From positions 1-40,897 of the forward strand of contig JABEUV010000004.1 in the NCBI GenBank assembly GCA_013044195.1: a DNA stretch of 40,897 nucleotides, written 5' to 3'. The stretch comes from Elusimicrobiota bacterium (GTDB lineage Bacteria > Elusimicrobiota > Elusimicrobia > UBA1565 > UBA9628). Position numbers and translations under genes: made by a program. Below are positions 15,820 through 24,072 of the stretch, piece by piece. The first letter of the stretch is position 1. Each line of letters begins with the position of its first letter. The notes beneath the pieces are model-generated. The model was not told the origin of the DNA. It was given only the letters and a program-made list of their open reading frames with translations, and searched no databases.

Positions 15820-17360
15820 TTGACCAGGACCCGGAACGAGTATTTGTCGCGCACGTTGTTCTGCGCGGGATCGGCGGGCTTGAGGCGCACGTCGTAGGTG
15901 CCGCGGTCCAGCTCCCGCGTGAGCTGGACGGGCTCGCCTGGGTTGGCCGCAGACGCGTTGGCCAGCTCCTTGTATTCCTGGTCGAATAAGGTCAGCGTCG
16001 GCGTCACGTTGATCACGCCGGTCAGGTCCAGCTCGACCGTCGCTTTCTGAAAGAGATTGAACTCATACCAGTCCTGATCGCCCTTGGGCGCGAAGTAGCC
16101 GTCCACGGAGTCGCCGGGCTTGAGCGCCTGCGCGGTGGCCGTGGAGTCGTTGGGCTCCCACTCCAGGCCCGACTGCCACGGGGTGACCTTCTTGCTCAGC
16201 GTGTAGGCGTCGCGCGCGTCGGATTTCTTGCCGGTTTTTTCCGCGACGACCAGGTAATAGTCGCCCTTGGTCACGCCCCAGCCGGTGAGGACCTGCGGCT
16301 GTTCCTTGCCCGCGTCGTCGACGGCGACAAGGTCGTTGCCGTAGGCGTCCTTGAGCGCCAAGGTCAGCTCCATGCCGGGCACGCCGCCGACCTCGGCGCG
16401 CAGCAGGAACTTCGCGTCGGTCGAGATGGTGACCTTGTACCAGTCCACGTCGCCGGCCGGCGCGATGGTGCCTTGGATGGAGTCCAGCTCGAAAGGCGTG
16501 GCGTCGGCGCGCTGATTGTTGGGCTCGAACTCCGTGCGGCCCTGGTAGGGCAGAAGCTCGGTCATCAGGTCGAACGGGACGTCGGGATTGCCCGCGCCCG
16601 CATACTTGGAGCGCAGGCGCAGAAGATATTTGGCCGGGCCGCGCACGCCGAAATTGCGCAGGCTCTCGCCCTCGCCCACGCCGCCGGAGTCCGCAGTCTG
16701 CAGCTTGTAGCCGTTGGTGTCGTAGACTTCCAGGATGGGATCGACCTTGGGCACCTCGCTGACGTCCACGTTCAGCAAAAACAGACCCGGTTTCTGGATA
16801 TCGACGGAAAACCAATGCTCGTCCTGCGCCTGCGGATCGTCGCTGAGCAGATTGCGAGTCGGCCAGTACCAGCCGCGCACGGTGCCGTCGGCTTCGATGG
16901 GCTGGGCCGTCAGCGCCGAGGCGTTGGGCCTTCGCTCTCGGCCGCGCGAGGGCTCGAACGTGGTCTCCAGGCGATACTCCTGCGTGGGATTGTTCGCCGT
17001 CGGGTTTTTATTGGCGACCACCAGGTAATACGTCCCCGGCTGCACGCCCAGGCCGATGAAGCGCTCGTCGCCGCCCACGCCCGTCTCGTCGACGCGCATC
17101 AGCTCGCGCCGGTCCGCGTCGAACGCGGACAGCACGAAATCCATGTCCCGGATGCCGCCCACCTTGGCGGAAAGCACCCCCTCGGACTTCACATCCACCC
17201 GCCACCAATGCGGATCCTTGGCGTCCTTCATCGTCCCGACCCCGACGCCCCCCGCCTTCAACGCCGACGCCTGCTGATAGCTGAAATTCGCCCCCGACTC
17301 CCGCGCCGACCCGCACCCGGCCAAAAGCACCAGGAGGGTCAGGCCTTTCCATCTTTCCAT
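15816..17360 (-). CDS. Lipoprotein with repeated PPC-like (pre-peptidase C-terminal) beta domains
   Basis: The protein is 514 residues from the ATG at 17360 (MERWKGLTLLVLLAGC, lipobox LAGC, lipidated Cys16). An ATG at 17372 would add 4 residues. The mature protein has four similar beta-sandwich units. They share phrases such as EPNDSTATAQALKPGDSVDGYFAPKG and DQDWYEFNL, DVDWYKVTIS, DEHWFSVDI, PHWWRVDV, each followed by a Gly-rich TYYLVVA/DYYLVVA strand. This matches the PPC domain often attached to secreted peptidases, but no peptidase domain is present, so it is probably a binding or structural surface lipoprotein. It is followed by the small lipoprotein with a 4-bp overlap. On the minus strand a TG-A-TATATA extended -10 (17406-17398) overlaps the divergent transposase promoter. 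Confidence 0.82.
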   Translation of the reverse strand: MERWKGLTLLVLLAGCGSARESGANFSYQQASALKAGGVGVGTMKDAKDPHWWRVDVKSEGVLSAKVGGIRDMDFVLSAFDADRRELMRVDETGVGGDERFIGLGVQPGTYYLVVANKNPTANNPTQEYRLETTFEPSRGRERRPNASALTAQPIEADGTVRGWYWPTRNLLSDDPQAQDEHWFSVDIQKPGLFLLNVDVSEVPKVDPILEVYDTNGYKLQTADSGGVGEGESLRNFGVRGPAKYLLRLRSKYAGAGNPDVPFDLMTELLPYQGRTEFEPNNQRADATPFELDSIQGTIAPAGDVDWYKVTISTDAKFLLRAEVGGVPGMELTLALKDAYGNDLVAVDDAGKEQPQVLTGWGVTKGDYYLVVAEKTGKKSDARDAYTLSKKVTPWQSGLEWEPNDSTATAQALKPGDSVDGYFAPKGDQDWYEFNLFQKATVELDLTGVINVTPTLTLFDQEYKELANASAANPGEPVQLTRELDRGTYDVRLKPADPAQNNVRDKYSFRVLVK

Positions 17361-17373
17361 TCCGTGGCTCATT

Positions 17374-17401
17374 GGAACTTTTTGGGGGGGCAATTCGTAT
17401 A
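17374..17401 (+). promoter_or_regulatory. ECF-type promoter of the transposase gene (GGAACTT-N15-CGTATA)
   Basis: GGAACTT (17374-17380) and CGTATA (17396-17401) are separated by exactly 15 nt. The spacer contains T3 then G7. The ATG at 17411 lies 9 nt after the -10. The same architecture recurs at 20318-20345 and, on the minus strand, at 24100-24073. Confidence 0.6.
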
Positions 17402-17410
17402 TATCACAGT

Positions 17411-18232
17411 ATGCCTCGCCCCCCAAGAATACATTATCCAGGCGCCGCCTATCATGTGATGGCCCGCGGCGTCGACGGCCGCATCGTCTACACGGACGAT
17501 CGGGACCGACACAATTTTCTGCGCGCCCTGGGCCGCCTGAAACGCGAAGCTCCCTTTTCCCTGCTGGCCTACTGTCTGATGGGAAATCATTTCCATCTGG
17601 CCATTCAGGTCCGGGAAACCGCTTTGTCCAGCCTCATGCACCGATTGCTGACCAGCTACGTGATGACGTTCAACAAGCGTCACGAGAGGACGGGGCATTT
17701 GTTCCAGGCACGCTATAAAGCCATCCCCTGCCGCAACGATTCCTATCTTCTGGCGCTCGTCCGCTACATCCACATGAACCCCGTGCGCGCGGGACTGACG
17801 ACGGACCCCGCCCTCTGGCCTTGGTCCAGTCACGCGCAATATCGGTTCCCGGTCCGGCCGTCATTGACGGATACCGCTCTGGTGTTCAGCGCCTTACACG
17901 GAGGCGACGCATACGACACTTGGATGTCCCGTGCGGAGAACGAATTCGATCCCTGGCCTCAGGAGGCCGCGCCGTCCGACCCACCGCTCTTCGATGAAAG
18001 CGAGGAGAGCCCCCCGCTTGAGACGTTGGCTCAGGACAACTTTTGTCCAGCGGACCTTGCTCTCATGCGTTCCGCCGCCCGAAACCGCCATGCGGTGGCG
18101 CTCAAAAGAGCTTTTTCTAAATTGGCCGTCGGCCGAGGGCATTCGAAAACCGCGATCGCGCGCTGGTTGGGATGCTCTCTGCCCGGAGTCCACCATCTGC
18201 TCGCGCGCGAGGCAAACAACTTAACAACTTAA
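17411..18232 (+). CDS. REP-associated tyrosine transposase (Y1_Tnp, IS200/IS605-like TnpA)
   Basis: The protein has 273 residues. The HUH nuclease fold is shown by YHVMARG (14-20), the HFH metal motif in CLMGNHFHLAI (H60, H62) and the family segment RYIHMNPVRAGL (119-129) that follows the tyrosine-bearing helix. The C-terminal 100 residues are an extra domain ending in a helix-turn-helix-like segment (SKTAIARWLGCSLPGVHHLL). Such RAYTs cut single-stranded DNA at REP hairpins and are usually single-copy domesticated enzymes. An upstream TTG at 17372 is open in frame but lies inside the promoter, so the ATG at 17411 is preferred. The end of the gene, TTAACAACTTAAGGACTGACC, is a sequence I associate with the 3' ends of such genes and may be an element terminus. 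No flanking REP array is seen. Confidence 0.9.
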   Translation: MPRPPRIHYPGAAYHVMARGVDGRIVYTDDRDRHNFLRALGRLKREAPFSLLAYCLMGNHFHLAIQVRETALSSLMHRLLTSYVMTFNKRHERTGHLFQARYKAIPCRNDSYLLALVRYIHMNPVRAGLTTDPALWPWSSHAQYRFPVRPSLTDTALVFSALHGGDAYDTWMSRAENEFDPWPQEAAPSDPPLFDESEESPPLETLAQDNFCPADLALMRSAARNRHAVALKRAFSKLAVGRGHSKTAIARWLGCSLPGVHHLLAREANNLTT

Positions 18233-18242
18233 GGACTGACCC

Positions 18243-20264
18243 TCAAAAGTCGCGGGTGGGGCGGGTGAGGTAGAGGGATTTGACGAAGCGCATCCAGATG
18301 GGGGCGGCGACGGCGCCGCCGGCTTTGCCGGGGGGCATGGGGGCGCCGTCGTCGTGGCCCACCCAGACGGCGGCGGCCAGGTCGGGGGTGACGCCGGCAA
18401 ACCACGCGTCGCGGTAGTCGTTGGTGGTGCCGGTCTTGCCGGCGGCGGGGATGGTGAAGCCGGTCTTGACGGCGGAGCCGTGCGCGGAGCCGCCGGGACC
18501 CAGGACGCCCTTCATGACGTCGATCAAGGTCCGGCATGTTGAGGAGGAGAACACCACGGGACCGGGCCCCACCGGTGCCTGGCCCGCAATCAGGAGCTTG
18601 CCGTCGCGACCGTCCACCTCGCGCAGCCACCACGGGCGCACCGCGCGTCCGCCGGCGGGAAAGGGCGCGTAGGCCTGCGCCATCTGCACCGGGGTCACGT
18701 CGGCCGTGCCCAGCGCCAGCGTCAAGTTGCGCGGCCAGCCGCTCGGCGGGATGCCGGTCGCCTCTGAAAGCGCCGCGATGACGCGGTCGATGCTGATGTC
18801 CTGTAAAAGGCGGATGGCGACCGAGTTCAAGGACTTGTGCAGGGCCACGTCCAGGCGCACGGGGCCGAAATACTTGTTGCCGTAGTTGCGCGGCGACCAT
18901 TTGCCCCCGCCGGCCACCGGAAACGTGATCGGCGCGTCCAGCAGGACGGAGTCGGGGGCGTAGCGTCCGCTCTCGAAGGCCACGCCGTAGACGAAAGGCT
19001 TGACCGCGGAGCCCATCAGACGCCGTCCGTCGCTGGCGCGGTCCAGTTGGTTCTGGAAGGTGAAGCCGGAGCCGCCCACCAGCGCCAGCAAGGCGCCGTC
19101 CGTGGGGCGCACGGCCGCCAGCGCGCCCTCCACCGGGTCGCCCTTGCCCGCGGGCTCGCCGTTCTCATCGGGCCGCGCGCGCGGGTCGTTCTCGCGCGCC
19201 AGCCCCTCGCTGAGCGCGGCCTGCGCCGCCTTCTGCGCGTCCAAGTCGAAGGTGGTGCGGATGGTCAGGCCGCCGCGCAGCAGGCGCTCCTTGCCCACGT
19301 TCTTGAGCATCCGCCGCCGCACGAATTCCACCACGTAGGGCGCCTCGTTGACGCGCGTGCGCCAGAACGAGACGTCGGAGGCACCCCGCCGCCGCGCGAA
19401 CTCCGCCCAGAAATCCGACTCCACGCGCGCCGTCGCCGTGTCCGCCAGGTAGCCGTTCTTGACCATGCGCCGCAGGACCGTGCGCAGGCGCGCGCGCGCC
19501 AGCTCCGGCGCGTCCAGCGGCGAGTACTTGTTGGGGTTGGGGATCATCGCCACCAGCATCGCGGCCTCCCCCACGTCCAGCGCCGAGGCCGGCTTGCCGA
19601 AATAAAAATGCGCCGCGGACTCCACGCCGAAACAGCCGTGGCCGAAGTAGGCGAAGTTCAGATACATCAGCAGGATCTGGTCCTTGGTGAACTTCTCCTC
19701 CAGCTTGCGCGCGCAGAACAGCTCGAAGATCTTGCGGCCCAAGGTCTTCTTGCGCGTGGTGAACATCTGCTTGGCCAACTGCTGGGTCAAGGTGCTGCCG
19801 CCCTGCACGCGGCGCAGGCGCGTCAGCGTGAAGAAGGCCGCGCGCGCGGTGGCCGGCCAGTCCACGCCGTGATGGGCGTAGAAATGCGCGTCCTCGCTGG
19901 CCACCAGGGCTTTTTTCAGGTAGCCGGGCAGATCGTCGGGGGAGCGCACGTATTGCCCGCGCTCCACGGAGAACTCCGCGATCAAGCGGTCCTGGATATC
20001 CAGGATGCGCGTGGGCGTCGCCGCGACGGACAGCGCGGAGGCCATGTAGGGCACGTTGAAGACCTCGTCGCCGGAAAGCAGATACTGCTCCCGCCCGGGC
20101 TGGGACAGGTCCAGATAATACTGGTCCATCTTCTCGATGATCTGCGGCTCCAGGCCGCGGTAGCGCCGGTAGCCGGCCAAGAACATCCCGCCCGCCGCCG
20201 CGGCCGCCAGCAGAACCGCGCCCAGCGCGGCCAAGACGAGACGGCGCAGGACGCGTTTGACCAT
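18243..20264 (-). CDS. Class A penicillin-binding protein 1A (bifunctional transglycosylase/transpeptidase)
   Basis: The protein has 673 residues. An N-terminal membrane anchor (9-31) is followed by the GT51 glycosyltransferase domain, with catalytic Glu124 in ASEDAHFYAHHGVDW and the RVQGGSTLTQQLAK motif (152-165). The transpeptidase domain has all three catalytic motifs: S419-AVK422, S478-LN480 and K610-TG. It polymerises lipid II and cross-links peptidoglycan at the outer face of the inner membrane. Both active sites are intact. The gene stands alone, divergent from comF, with only 10 bp to the convergent transposase. The start ATG has no Shine-Dalgarno but has TATTAT 7 nt upstream. Confidence 0.95.
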   Translation of the reverse strand: MVKRVLRRLVLAALGAVLLAAAAAGGMFLAGYRRYRGLEPQIIEKMDQYYLDLSQPGREQYLLSGDEVFNVPYMASALSVAATPTRILDIQDRLIAEFSVERGQYVRSPDDLPGYLKKALVASEDAHFYAHHGVDWPATARAAFFTLTRLRRVQGGSTLTQQLAKQMFTTRKKTLGRKIFELFCARKLEEKFTKDQILLMYLNFAYFGHGCFGVESAAHFYFGKPASALDVGEAAMLVAMIPNPNKYSPLDAPELARARLRTVLRRMVKNGYLADTATARVESDFWAEFARRRGASDVSFWRTRVNEAPYVVEFVRRRMLKNVGKERLLRGGLTIRTTFDLDAQKAAQAALSEGLARENDPRARPDENGEPAGKGDPVEGALAAVRPTDGALLALVGGSGFTFQNQLDRASDGRRLMGSAVKPFVYGVAFESGRYAPDSVLLDAPITFPVAGGGKWSPRNYGNKYFGPVRLDVALHKSLNSVAIRLLQDISIDRVIAALSEATGIPPSGWPRNLTLALGTADVTPVQMAQAYAPFPAGGRAVRPWWLREVDGRDGKLLIAGQAPVGPGPVVFSSSTCRTLIDVMKGVLGPGGSAHGSAVKTGFTIPAAGKTGTTNDYRDAWFAGVTPDLAAAVWVGHDDGAPMPPGKAGGAVAAPIWMRFVKSLYLTRPTRDF

Positions 20265-20280
20265 GGACCCGATAATACCA
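20265..20280 (-). promoter_or_regulatory. Extended -10 promoter for a leaderless PBP1A transcript
   Basis: On the minus strand TGG-TATTAT is followed by CGGGTCC (7 nt) and the ATG at 20264. The TGn before the hexamer makes it an extended -10. The -35 region is weak. Confidence 0.5.
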
Positions 20281-20317
20281 AAGCCGCCGCCCCGGCCTTA
20301 CCGCGGCCGGATTGGAT

Positions 20318-20345
20318 GGAACTTTTCTGCGCCCCGGCGCGTATG
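20318..20345 (+). promoter_or_regulatory. ECF-type promoter of comF (GGAACTT-N15-CGTATG)
   Basis: GGAACTT (20318-20324) is followed 15 nt later by CGTATG (20340-20345), the same spacing as at 17374 and 24100. The ATG at 20352 begins 6 nt after the -10, so transcription would start at or next to the codon. This argues against the in-frame ATGs at 20316 and 20343. Confidence 0.5.
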
Positions 20346-20351
20346 CTCCGT

Positions 20352-21074
20352 ATGGGCTTCTGGACCGAGGCGGTTCTGCACGTCGTCCTGCCGCGCGCCT
20401 GCGTGCACTGCCGCCAAGACCTGGCTTTCGGCGACGACGGCCCTCTGTGCCCCGCCTGCGCCGCGGGCCTGCCGCCCGCGCCCGATCCCGGCTGCGTGCG
20501 CTGCGGCGCGGCGCTGGGCGTGCGGCGGGATTTTTGCGGCGCCTGCACGGGCCGCTTGTTTTCCTGCCGCCTGATCCGCGCGGCGTGCGCGCATCGAGGG
20601 CCCGCGGCGGCGCTGGTGCACGCCTTCAAGTTCCGCGGCCTGCCGGACGCGGCGCGCGCGGCCGGGCGCGCGCTGGCCGAGGATCTGGCGCGTCGGCCGG
20701 AGATGGGCGGCGCCGACGCGCTGGCGCCGGTGCCGCTGCACCCGCGCCGCGCGCGCGAGCGCGGTTATAATCAGGCCGAACTGATCGCGCGCGAGGTGGC
20801 CGCGTCGTCCGGCCTGCCCATGCTCGACGCGCTGGAGCGCCGCCGCGGCGGCGGTCCGTCCTGGCGGCTGGGCCGCGCCGACCGCCGCGCGGAGCTGTCC
20901 GGCGCGTTCGTGGTCCGTCCGGGCGCGGACGTGCGCGGGCTGCGCCTGCTGGTGATCGACGACGTGTGCGCGACGGCGACGACGCTTGAGGAGTGCGCCA
21001 AGGCTCTGCGCGCGGCGGGAGCGGCGGACGTGCGCGGCGGCGCGTTCGCGCGCGCGGGACGCTTTATTTCTTGA
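20352..21074 (+). CDS. comF: ComF-family phosphoribosyltransferase-like protein
   Basis: The protein has 240 residues. An N-terminal zinc ribbon has four CxxC pairs (CVHC, CPAC, CVRC, CGAC). A type I phosphoribosyltransferase fold follows: HAFKFRG, PVPLHPRRARERGYNQAELIA, and the PRPP loop LLVIDDVCATATTLEEC near 193-210. ComF proteins are linked to natural transformation, where they help process incoming single-stranded DNA. No other competence gene is nearby. Two more in-frame ATGs exist upstream, but they fall inside the predicted promoter. The end overlaps the convergent histidine kinase gene by 11 bp. Confidence 0.92.
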   Translation: MGFWTEAVLHVVLPRACVHCRQDLAFGDDGPLCPACAAGLPPAPDPGCVRCGAALGVRRDFCGACTGRLFSCRLIRAACAHRGPAAALVHAFKFRGLPDAARAAGRALAEDLARRPEMGGADALAPVPLHPRRARERGYNQAELIAREVAASSGLPMLDALERRRGGGPSWRLGRADRRAELSGAFVVRPGADVRGLRLLVIDDVCATATTLEECAKALRAAGAADVRGGAFARAGRFIS

Positions 21075-22968
21075 ACAGCCCGAACAGGCTCTTCCACCAC
21101 GGCTGGGCGGAGGGCTTGGCCCGCGCGGGGACGTCGGCCGCGCCGGCGATGTAGACGGGAAGAGTGAAAAAGAAATGCGCGCCCTTGCCCACGTCGCTGT
21201 CGATCCACATGCGGCCTTTCTGCAAATGCACCAGCGCCTTGGCAATCGACAGCCCCAGGCCCGTGCCGCCCACATGCGTCTCGCCGGAGGCGATCTGCAC
21301 GAACTTCTCGAAAATCCGTCCTTGCTCGGCCTTCGGGATGCCGGGGCCGGTGTCGGAAACGCGCAGCTCCACGTAGTTGATGCCGTTCTCGGCGCGCGGC
21401 GCCAACGCCACGTCGATGCGCCCGCCCGCGGGCGTGAACTTCAGCGCGTTCGACAGCAGATTGACCAGCACCTGAACCGTGCGCGGCGCGTCGGCCGCGA
21501 CCGGCGGCAGAGCGGGCGGCGGAACCAGGCTTAAGGTCACCTTCTTCTTCTGCGCCCACGGCAGGAGGCTGTCGACGGCCTCCTTGGCGATCTCGGCGGC
21601 GCCGCATTCGCGCGGATGCACGGTCATCTGGCCGGACTCGATCTTGGAGAAATCCAGGATGCTGTTGACCATGTCGGCCAGGCGGTCGGAGTTCTTGATC
21701 GCGGCGGCCAACATCTTGGCCTCGTCGGCGACCATATTCGGGCGGTAGTCGGTGTCGAGTATTTCCAGCGCGGCGCGAATGGACGACAGCGGCGCGCGCA
21801 GTTCGTGGGTCACATGCGCGATGAAGTCGCGCTGGACCTTCTGCAGTTCGCGGTGCTTGGTGGCGTCGGGCAGGGCGGTGACCATGCCCACGACCTTGCC
21901 CGCCTCGGTCTTGACCAGGGCGCTGGACGCGCGCAAAGTGCGCTGGGTGTCCTCGGCGCCCTGGGTTTTGACGTCCTTGGAGACGTCGCGATCGTTGGGC
22001 GTCTCGATCTCGGAGGCCAAGGTCACGACGAACTCGTCGCTGGCCTTGCCCGTGATGGTCTTGCCCGCGGCCTGCGCCAGCGACTCGCCGTAGATCTGCT
22101 CGGCGGTCGGATTCATCATCAGAATCTTGCCCTTCTCGTCGACGACGACCACGCCCTCGACCATGTTCGAGATCACATGGGTGGCGCGAGCGGCGTCGTT
22201 TTCGACGATCTTCTTTTCCTTCCTAAGCGGCTGAACCACCTCATCGACGCGCCGCGCGATGTCGCTCTCCAGCAGCTTGAGCACGCGTGCGATCACCTTC
22301 GCGCGCAGGACCGGGTCCGGCACCGCCTTTTCCACCAGCGCCATCAAGGTTTTTTCCAGCGAACCGGACGAGAGCGCGTCGCTGATTCCGCCGATTTGGG
22401 CGTCCAGGTCGTCGTCGCCGCCCGCGGCGCCGGCCTCCTCCTCGACCTTCTTCGTGGCTTTGGTGTAGACCGCCTCGCTGAGGGCCACGTGCGTCACGCC
22501 GCGCGCGGCCAGGTAGCCCTTCGGATCCGAGGTGATCGTCGCATCGGCGCGCGCGGCCGCCAGCTCGCACAGCGCGGCCACGTCGCCGTGCTCCAGGCCC
22601 GCACGGAAGCTCAGGCTGCTGAGCTTGTAGCGGTTGTAGAGATTGAGCACCGAGTTGGGCACCTGCGCCGTGGAGCCCACCACGCGGCCGTTGGCGATCA
22701 GCTTCTCGGCGTCCACGCCGACCACCAGCTCACCTTTCGGTGTCAGCGCGATAGCGGACTGCAGGTTGCTCAGCGCGGAGTCGATGGTCGCGGCGACGGC
22801 GGGATGGCCCACTTTGTAGAGCGCCATCTGTCCCAGCGCCTTGCCGATGGCCTTCATCGCCTCCAGGCACTGTTTCTCAAGGCCGGACCCGCCCGGCGCC
22901 GGGGACGGCGTCGGCGTCGCCGGCGGCGGCGGAGTGGACGGGGGCGGCGGCGTGGGAGTATCGGGCAT
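21064..22968 (-). CDS. Soluble PAS-containing sensor histidine kinase
   Basis: The protein has 634 residues and no transmembrane helix, so it is cytoplasmic. Residues 1-27 are a Pro/Thr-rich leader. About 30-145 is a helical domain of unknown function (GHPAVAATIDSALSNLQ, GELVVGVDAEKLIANG) resembling N-terminal regions seen in large regulatory proteins of myxobacteria. About 185-255 is a helical linker and 260-370 a PAS fold. HisKA has the phospho-accepting H388 in THELRAPL. The HATPase domain has the N box NLLSNALKF (503-511), G1 DTGPGI (539-544) and G2 GGTGLGL (567-573). All catalytic boxes are intact. No response regulator is adjacent, so its partner is elsewhere. Confidence 0.93.
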   Translation of the reverse strand: MPDTPTPPPPSTPPPPATPTPSPAPGGSGLEKQCLEAMKAIGKALGQMALYKVGHPAVAATIDSALSNLQSAIALTPKGELVVGVDAEKLIANGRVVGSTAQVPNSVLNLYNRYKLSSLSFRAGLEHGDVAALCELAAARADATITSDPKGYLAARGVTHVALSEAVYTKATKKVEEEAGAAGGDDDLDAQIGGISDALSSGSLEKTLMALVEKAVPDPVLRAKVIARVLKLLESDIARRVDEVVQPLRKEKKIVENDAARATHVISNMVEGVVVVDEKGKILMMNPTAEQIYGESLAQAAGKTITGKASDEFVVTLASEIETPNDRDVSKDVKTQGAEDTQRTLRASSALVKTEAGKVVGMVTALPDATKHRELQKVQRDFIAHVTHELRAPLSSIRAALEILDTDYRPNMVADEAKMLAAAIKNSDRLADMVNSILDFSKIESGQMTVHPRECGAAEIAKEAVDSLLPWAQKKKVTLSLVPPPALPPVAADAPRTVQVLVNLLSNALKFTPAGGRIDVALAPRAENGINYVELRVSDTGPGIPKAEQGRIFEKFVQIASGETHVGGTGLGLSIAKALVHLQKGRMWIDSDVGKGAHFFFTLPVYIAGAADVPARAKPSAQPWWKSLFGLFKK

Positions 22969-22990
22969 GGCCTAGAACGATATGACGAAG

Positions 22991-23018
22991 TTTATAGCCT
23001 TTTAGACGCCGCGCGCAA
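22991..23018 (-). promoter_or_regulatory. Sigma-70-like promoter of the histidine kinase gene
   Basis: On the minus strand TTGCGC (23018-23013) is followed by a 16-nt spacer and TATAAA (22996-22991). The predicted 5' leader is about 17 to 20 nt and has no obvious Shine-Dalgarno. Confidence 0.5.
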
Positions 23019-23056
23019 CCCCCCCGCGCCGACGACGGCGCGGGCGGCGGCCGCGC

Positions 23057-23497
23057 CTACAGGCCGATGTCCTCGTTCCAGAGGTCGGGCTTCTCGCGCA
23101 CGAAGCGCGCCATCAGCTCCACGCAGTCCGGGTCCTGAAGCACGTCGACCTTCACGCCGCGCGCGGCAAACAAATCCTCGTCGCCCAAGAAATTACGGTT
23201 CTCGCCCACGATCACGCGCGGAATGCGGTAGAGCAGGGCCGTGCCCGTGCACATCACGCAGGGGCTTAAGGTGCTGACCAAGGTCAGCTCCGGCCAGTCC
23301 CGGCGACGGCCAGCGTTGCGCAGGCAAACCACCTCCGCGTGCGCGGTGGGGTCGCCGGTCTGTACGCGCCGGTTGCGGCCGCGCGCCACCACGCGCCCCG
23401 CGGCGTCGGCCAGCACGGAGCCGATGGGCAGTCCGCCTTCTTCGTATCCGGCGCGCGCCTCTTCGTAGGCCTGGCGCAAAAGGGCTTTGGGATCCAT
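23057..23497 (-). CDS. Cytosine deaminase of the yeast (Fcy1) type
   Basis: The protein is 146 residues from the ATG at 23497; a GTG at 23512 would add 5. It has the zinc-dependent deaminase motifs HAE (H53, E55) and PCxxC (C80, C83). It follows yeast cytosine deaminase closely, from YEEARAGYEEGGLPIG through TLSPCVMCTGTALLYRIPRVIVGEN to a C-terminal WNEDIG. The residues that close the yeast active site over the pyrimidine are also present: F103 in GENxNF and W140/D143 in LWNEDIG. The predicted reaction is cytosine to uracil plus ammonia, in pyrimidine salvage. Bacterial CodA belongs to a different superfamily, so this is a distinct solution, though related guanine deaminases are not fully excluded. 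It is transcribed alone, after a terminator. Confidence 0.85.
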   Translation of the reverse strand: MDPKALLRQAYEEARAGYEEGGLPIGSVLADAAGRVVARGRNRRVQTGDPTAHAEVVCLRNAGRRRDWPELTLVSTLSPCVMCTGTALLYRIPRVIVGENRNFLGDEDLFAARGVKVDVLQDPDCVELMARFVREKPDLWNEDIGL

Positions 23498-23524
23498 GCC
23501 GAATGATCGCACATCCCGGACGGC

Positions 23525-23568
23525 GAAGACAAAGGGGCCCCCGGCACTGGCCGGGAGCCCCCGTCTTC
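23525..23568 (-). terminator. Terminator after the small exported protein gene
   Basis: A long stem pairs 23534-23545 with 23550-23561 (one mismatch, loop ACTG) and is extended by GAAGAC/GTCTTC at 23525-23530 and 23563-23568. On the minus strand the G/C stem is followed by TTTGTCTT. It separates the gene ending at 23586 from the deaminase gene. Confidence 0.75.
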
Positions 23569-23585
23569 GGTGAGCCGCCGTCCCG

Positions 23586-24038
23586 TTAGGACCGGCGCAG
23601 CCTCGAAATCACGTCGCGCTTGGACTTCACATCCTCACGAAGGAAGGCGCTTTGCGAGCGTCGCTTCTGGCGGGCGTCCTTCAAGAGCGCGGCATACTTG
23701 GCGCGCAGCGCCAGCCGCGCCTGCTTCTTGTCCGCCTTCTTGCCCGGCGCCTTCTTGAGCTGGGCCAGCTCCGCCTTTTCCTGCGCGGTGGTCTGCCGGC
23801 GCTCGGCCTTCAGCGCCTGGCCTTTCGCGGCGAAGTCGGCGCGCTCCTTCTTGATCTCCGCGCGCAGAACCTTGATCTGCTCCGCCGCCGAAGGGGCGAG
23901 GGCGGCCTTCTTGGCCTGAGCATGAACGTGCGCGTGCGTCTTGGCCGGGGCCAGGGGTGCGGCCGTGTTCATCACCGTCTGGGACATGGCCGCCGTGGCG
24001 GCCAGCGCGAACGTCAGGACCAGCATCGTCGTTTTCAT
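23586..24038 (-). CDS. Small exported basic helical protein
   Basis: The protein has 150 residues. The start at 24038 is fixed by AGGAGG 7 nt upstream and by the signal peptide MKTTMLVLTFALAATAAMSQ. The mature protein is rich in Lys, Arg, Ala and Gln. It is predicted to be almost entirely alpha-helical or coiled coil (AEQIKVLRAEIKKERADFAAKGQALKAERR and on to the end), with strong positive charge. This could suit a periplasmic chaperone-like or Spy/CpxP-like stress protein, but no LTxxQ motif is seen, so that is only an analogy. It has its own ECF-type promoter and its own terminator, so it is a single-gene unit, plausibly envelope-stress controlled. Confidence 0.75.
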   Translation of the reverse strand: MKTTMLVLTFALAATAAMSQTVMNTAAPLAPAKTHAHVHAQAKKAALAPSAAEQIKVLRAEIKKERADFAAKGQALKAERRQTTAQEKAELAQLKKAPGKKADKKQARLALRAKYAALLKDARQKRRSQSAFLREDVKSKRDVISRLRRS

Positions 24039-24072
24039 TTTTACATCCTCCTGCCCCGATGGGGGCAAGGAG

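Noticed and set aside
18837-20351. In-frame N-terminal extension of comF by about 500 codons
   Set aside because: It is antisense to PBP1A, which has all catalytic motifs. The ComF zinc ribbon begins only after 20352 and a promoter lies directly before that ATG.
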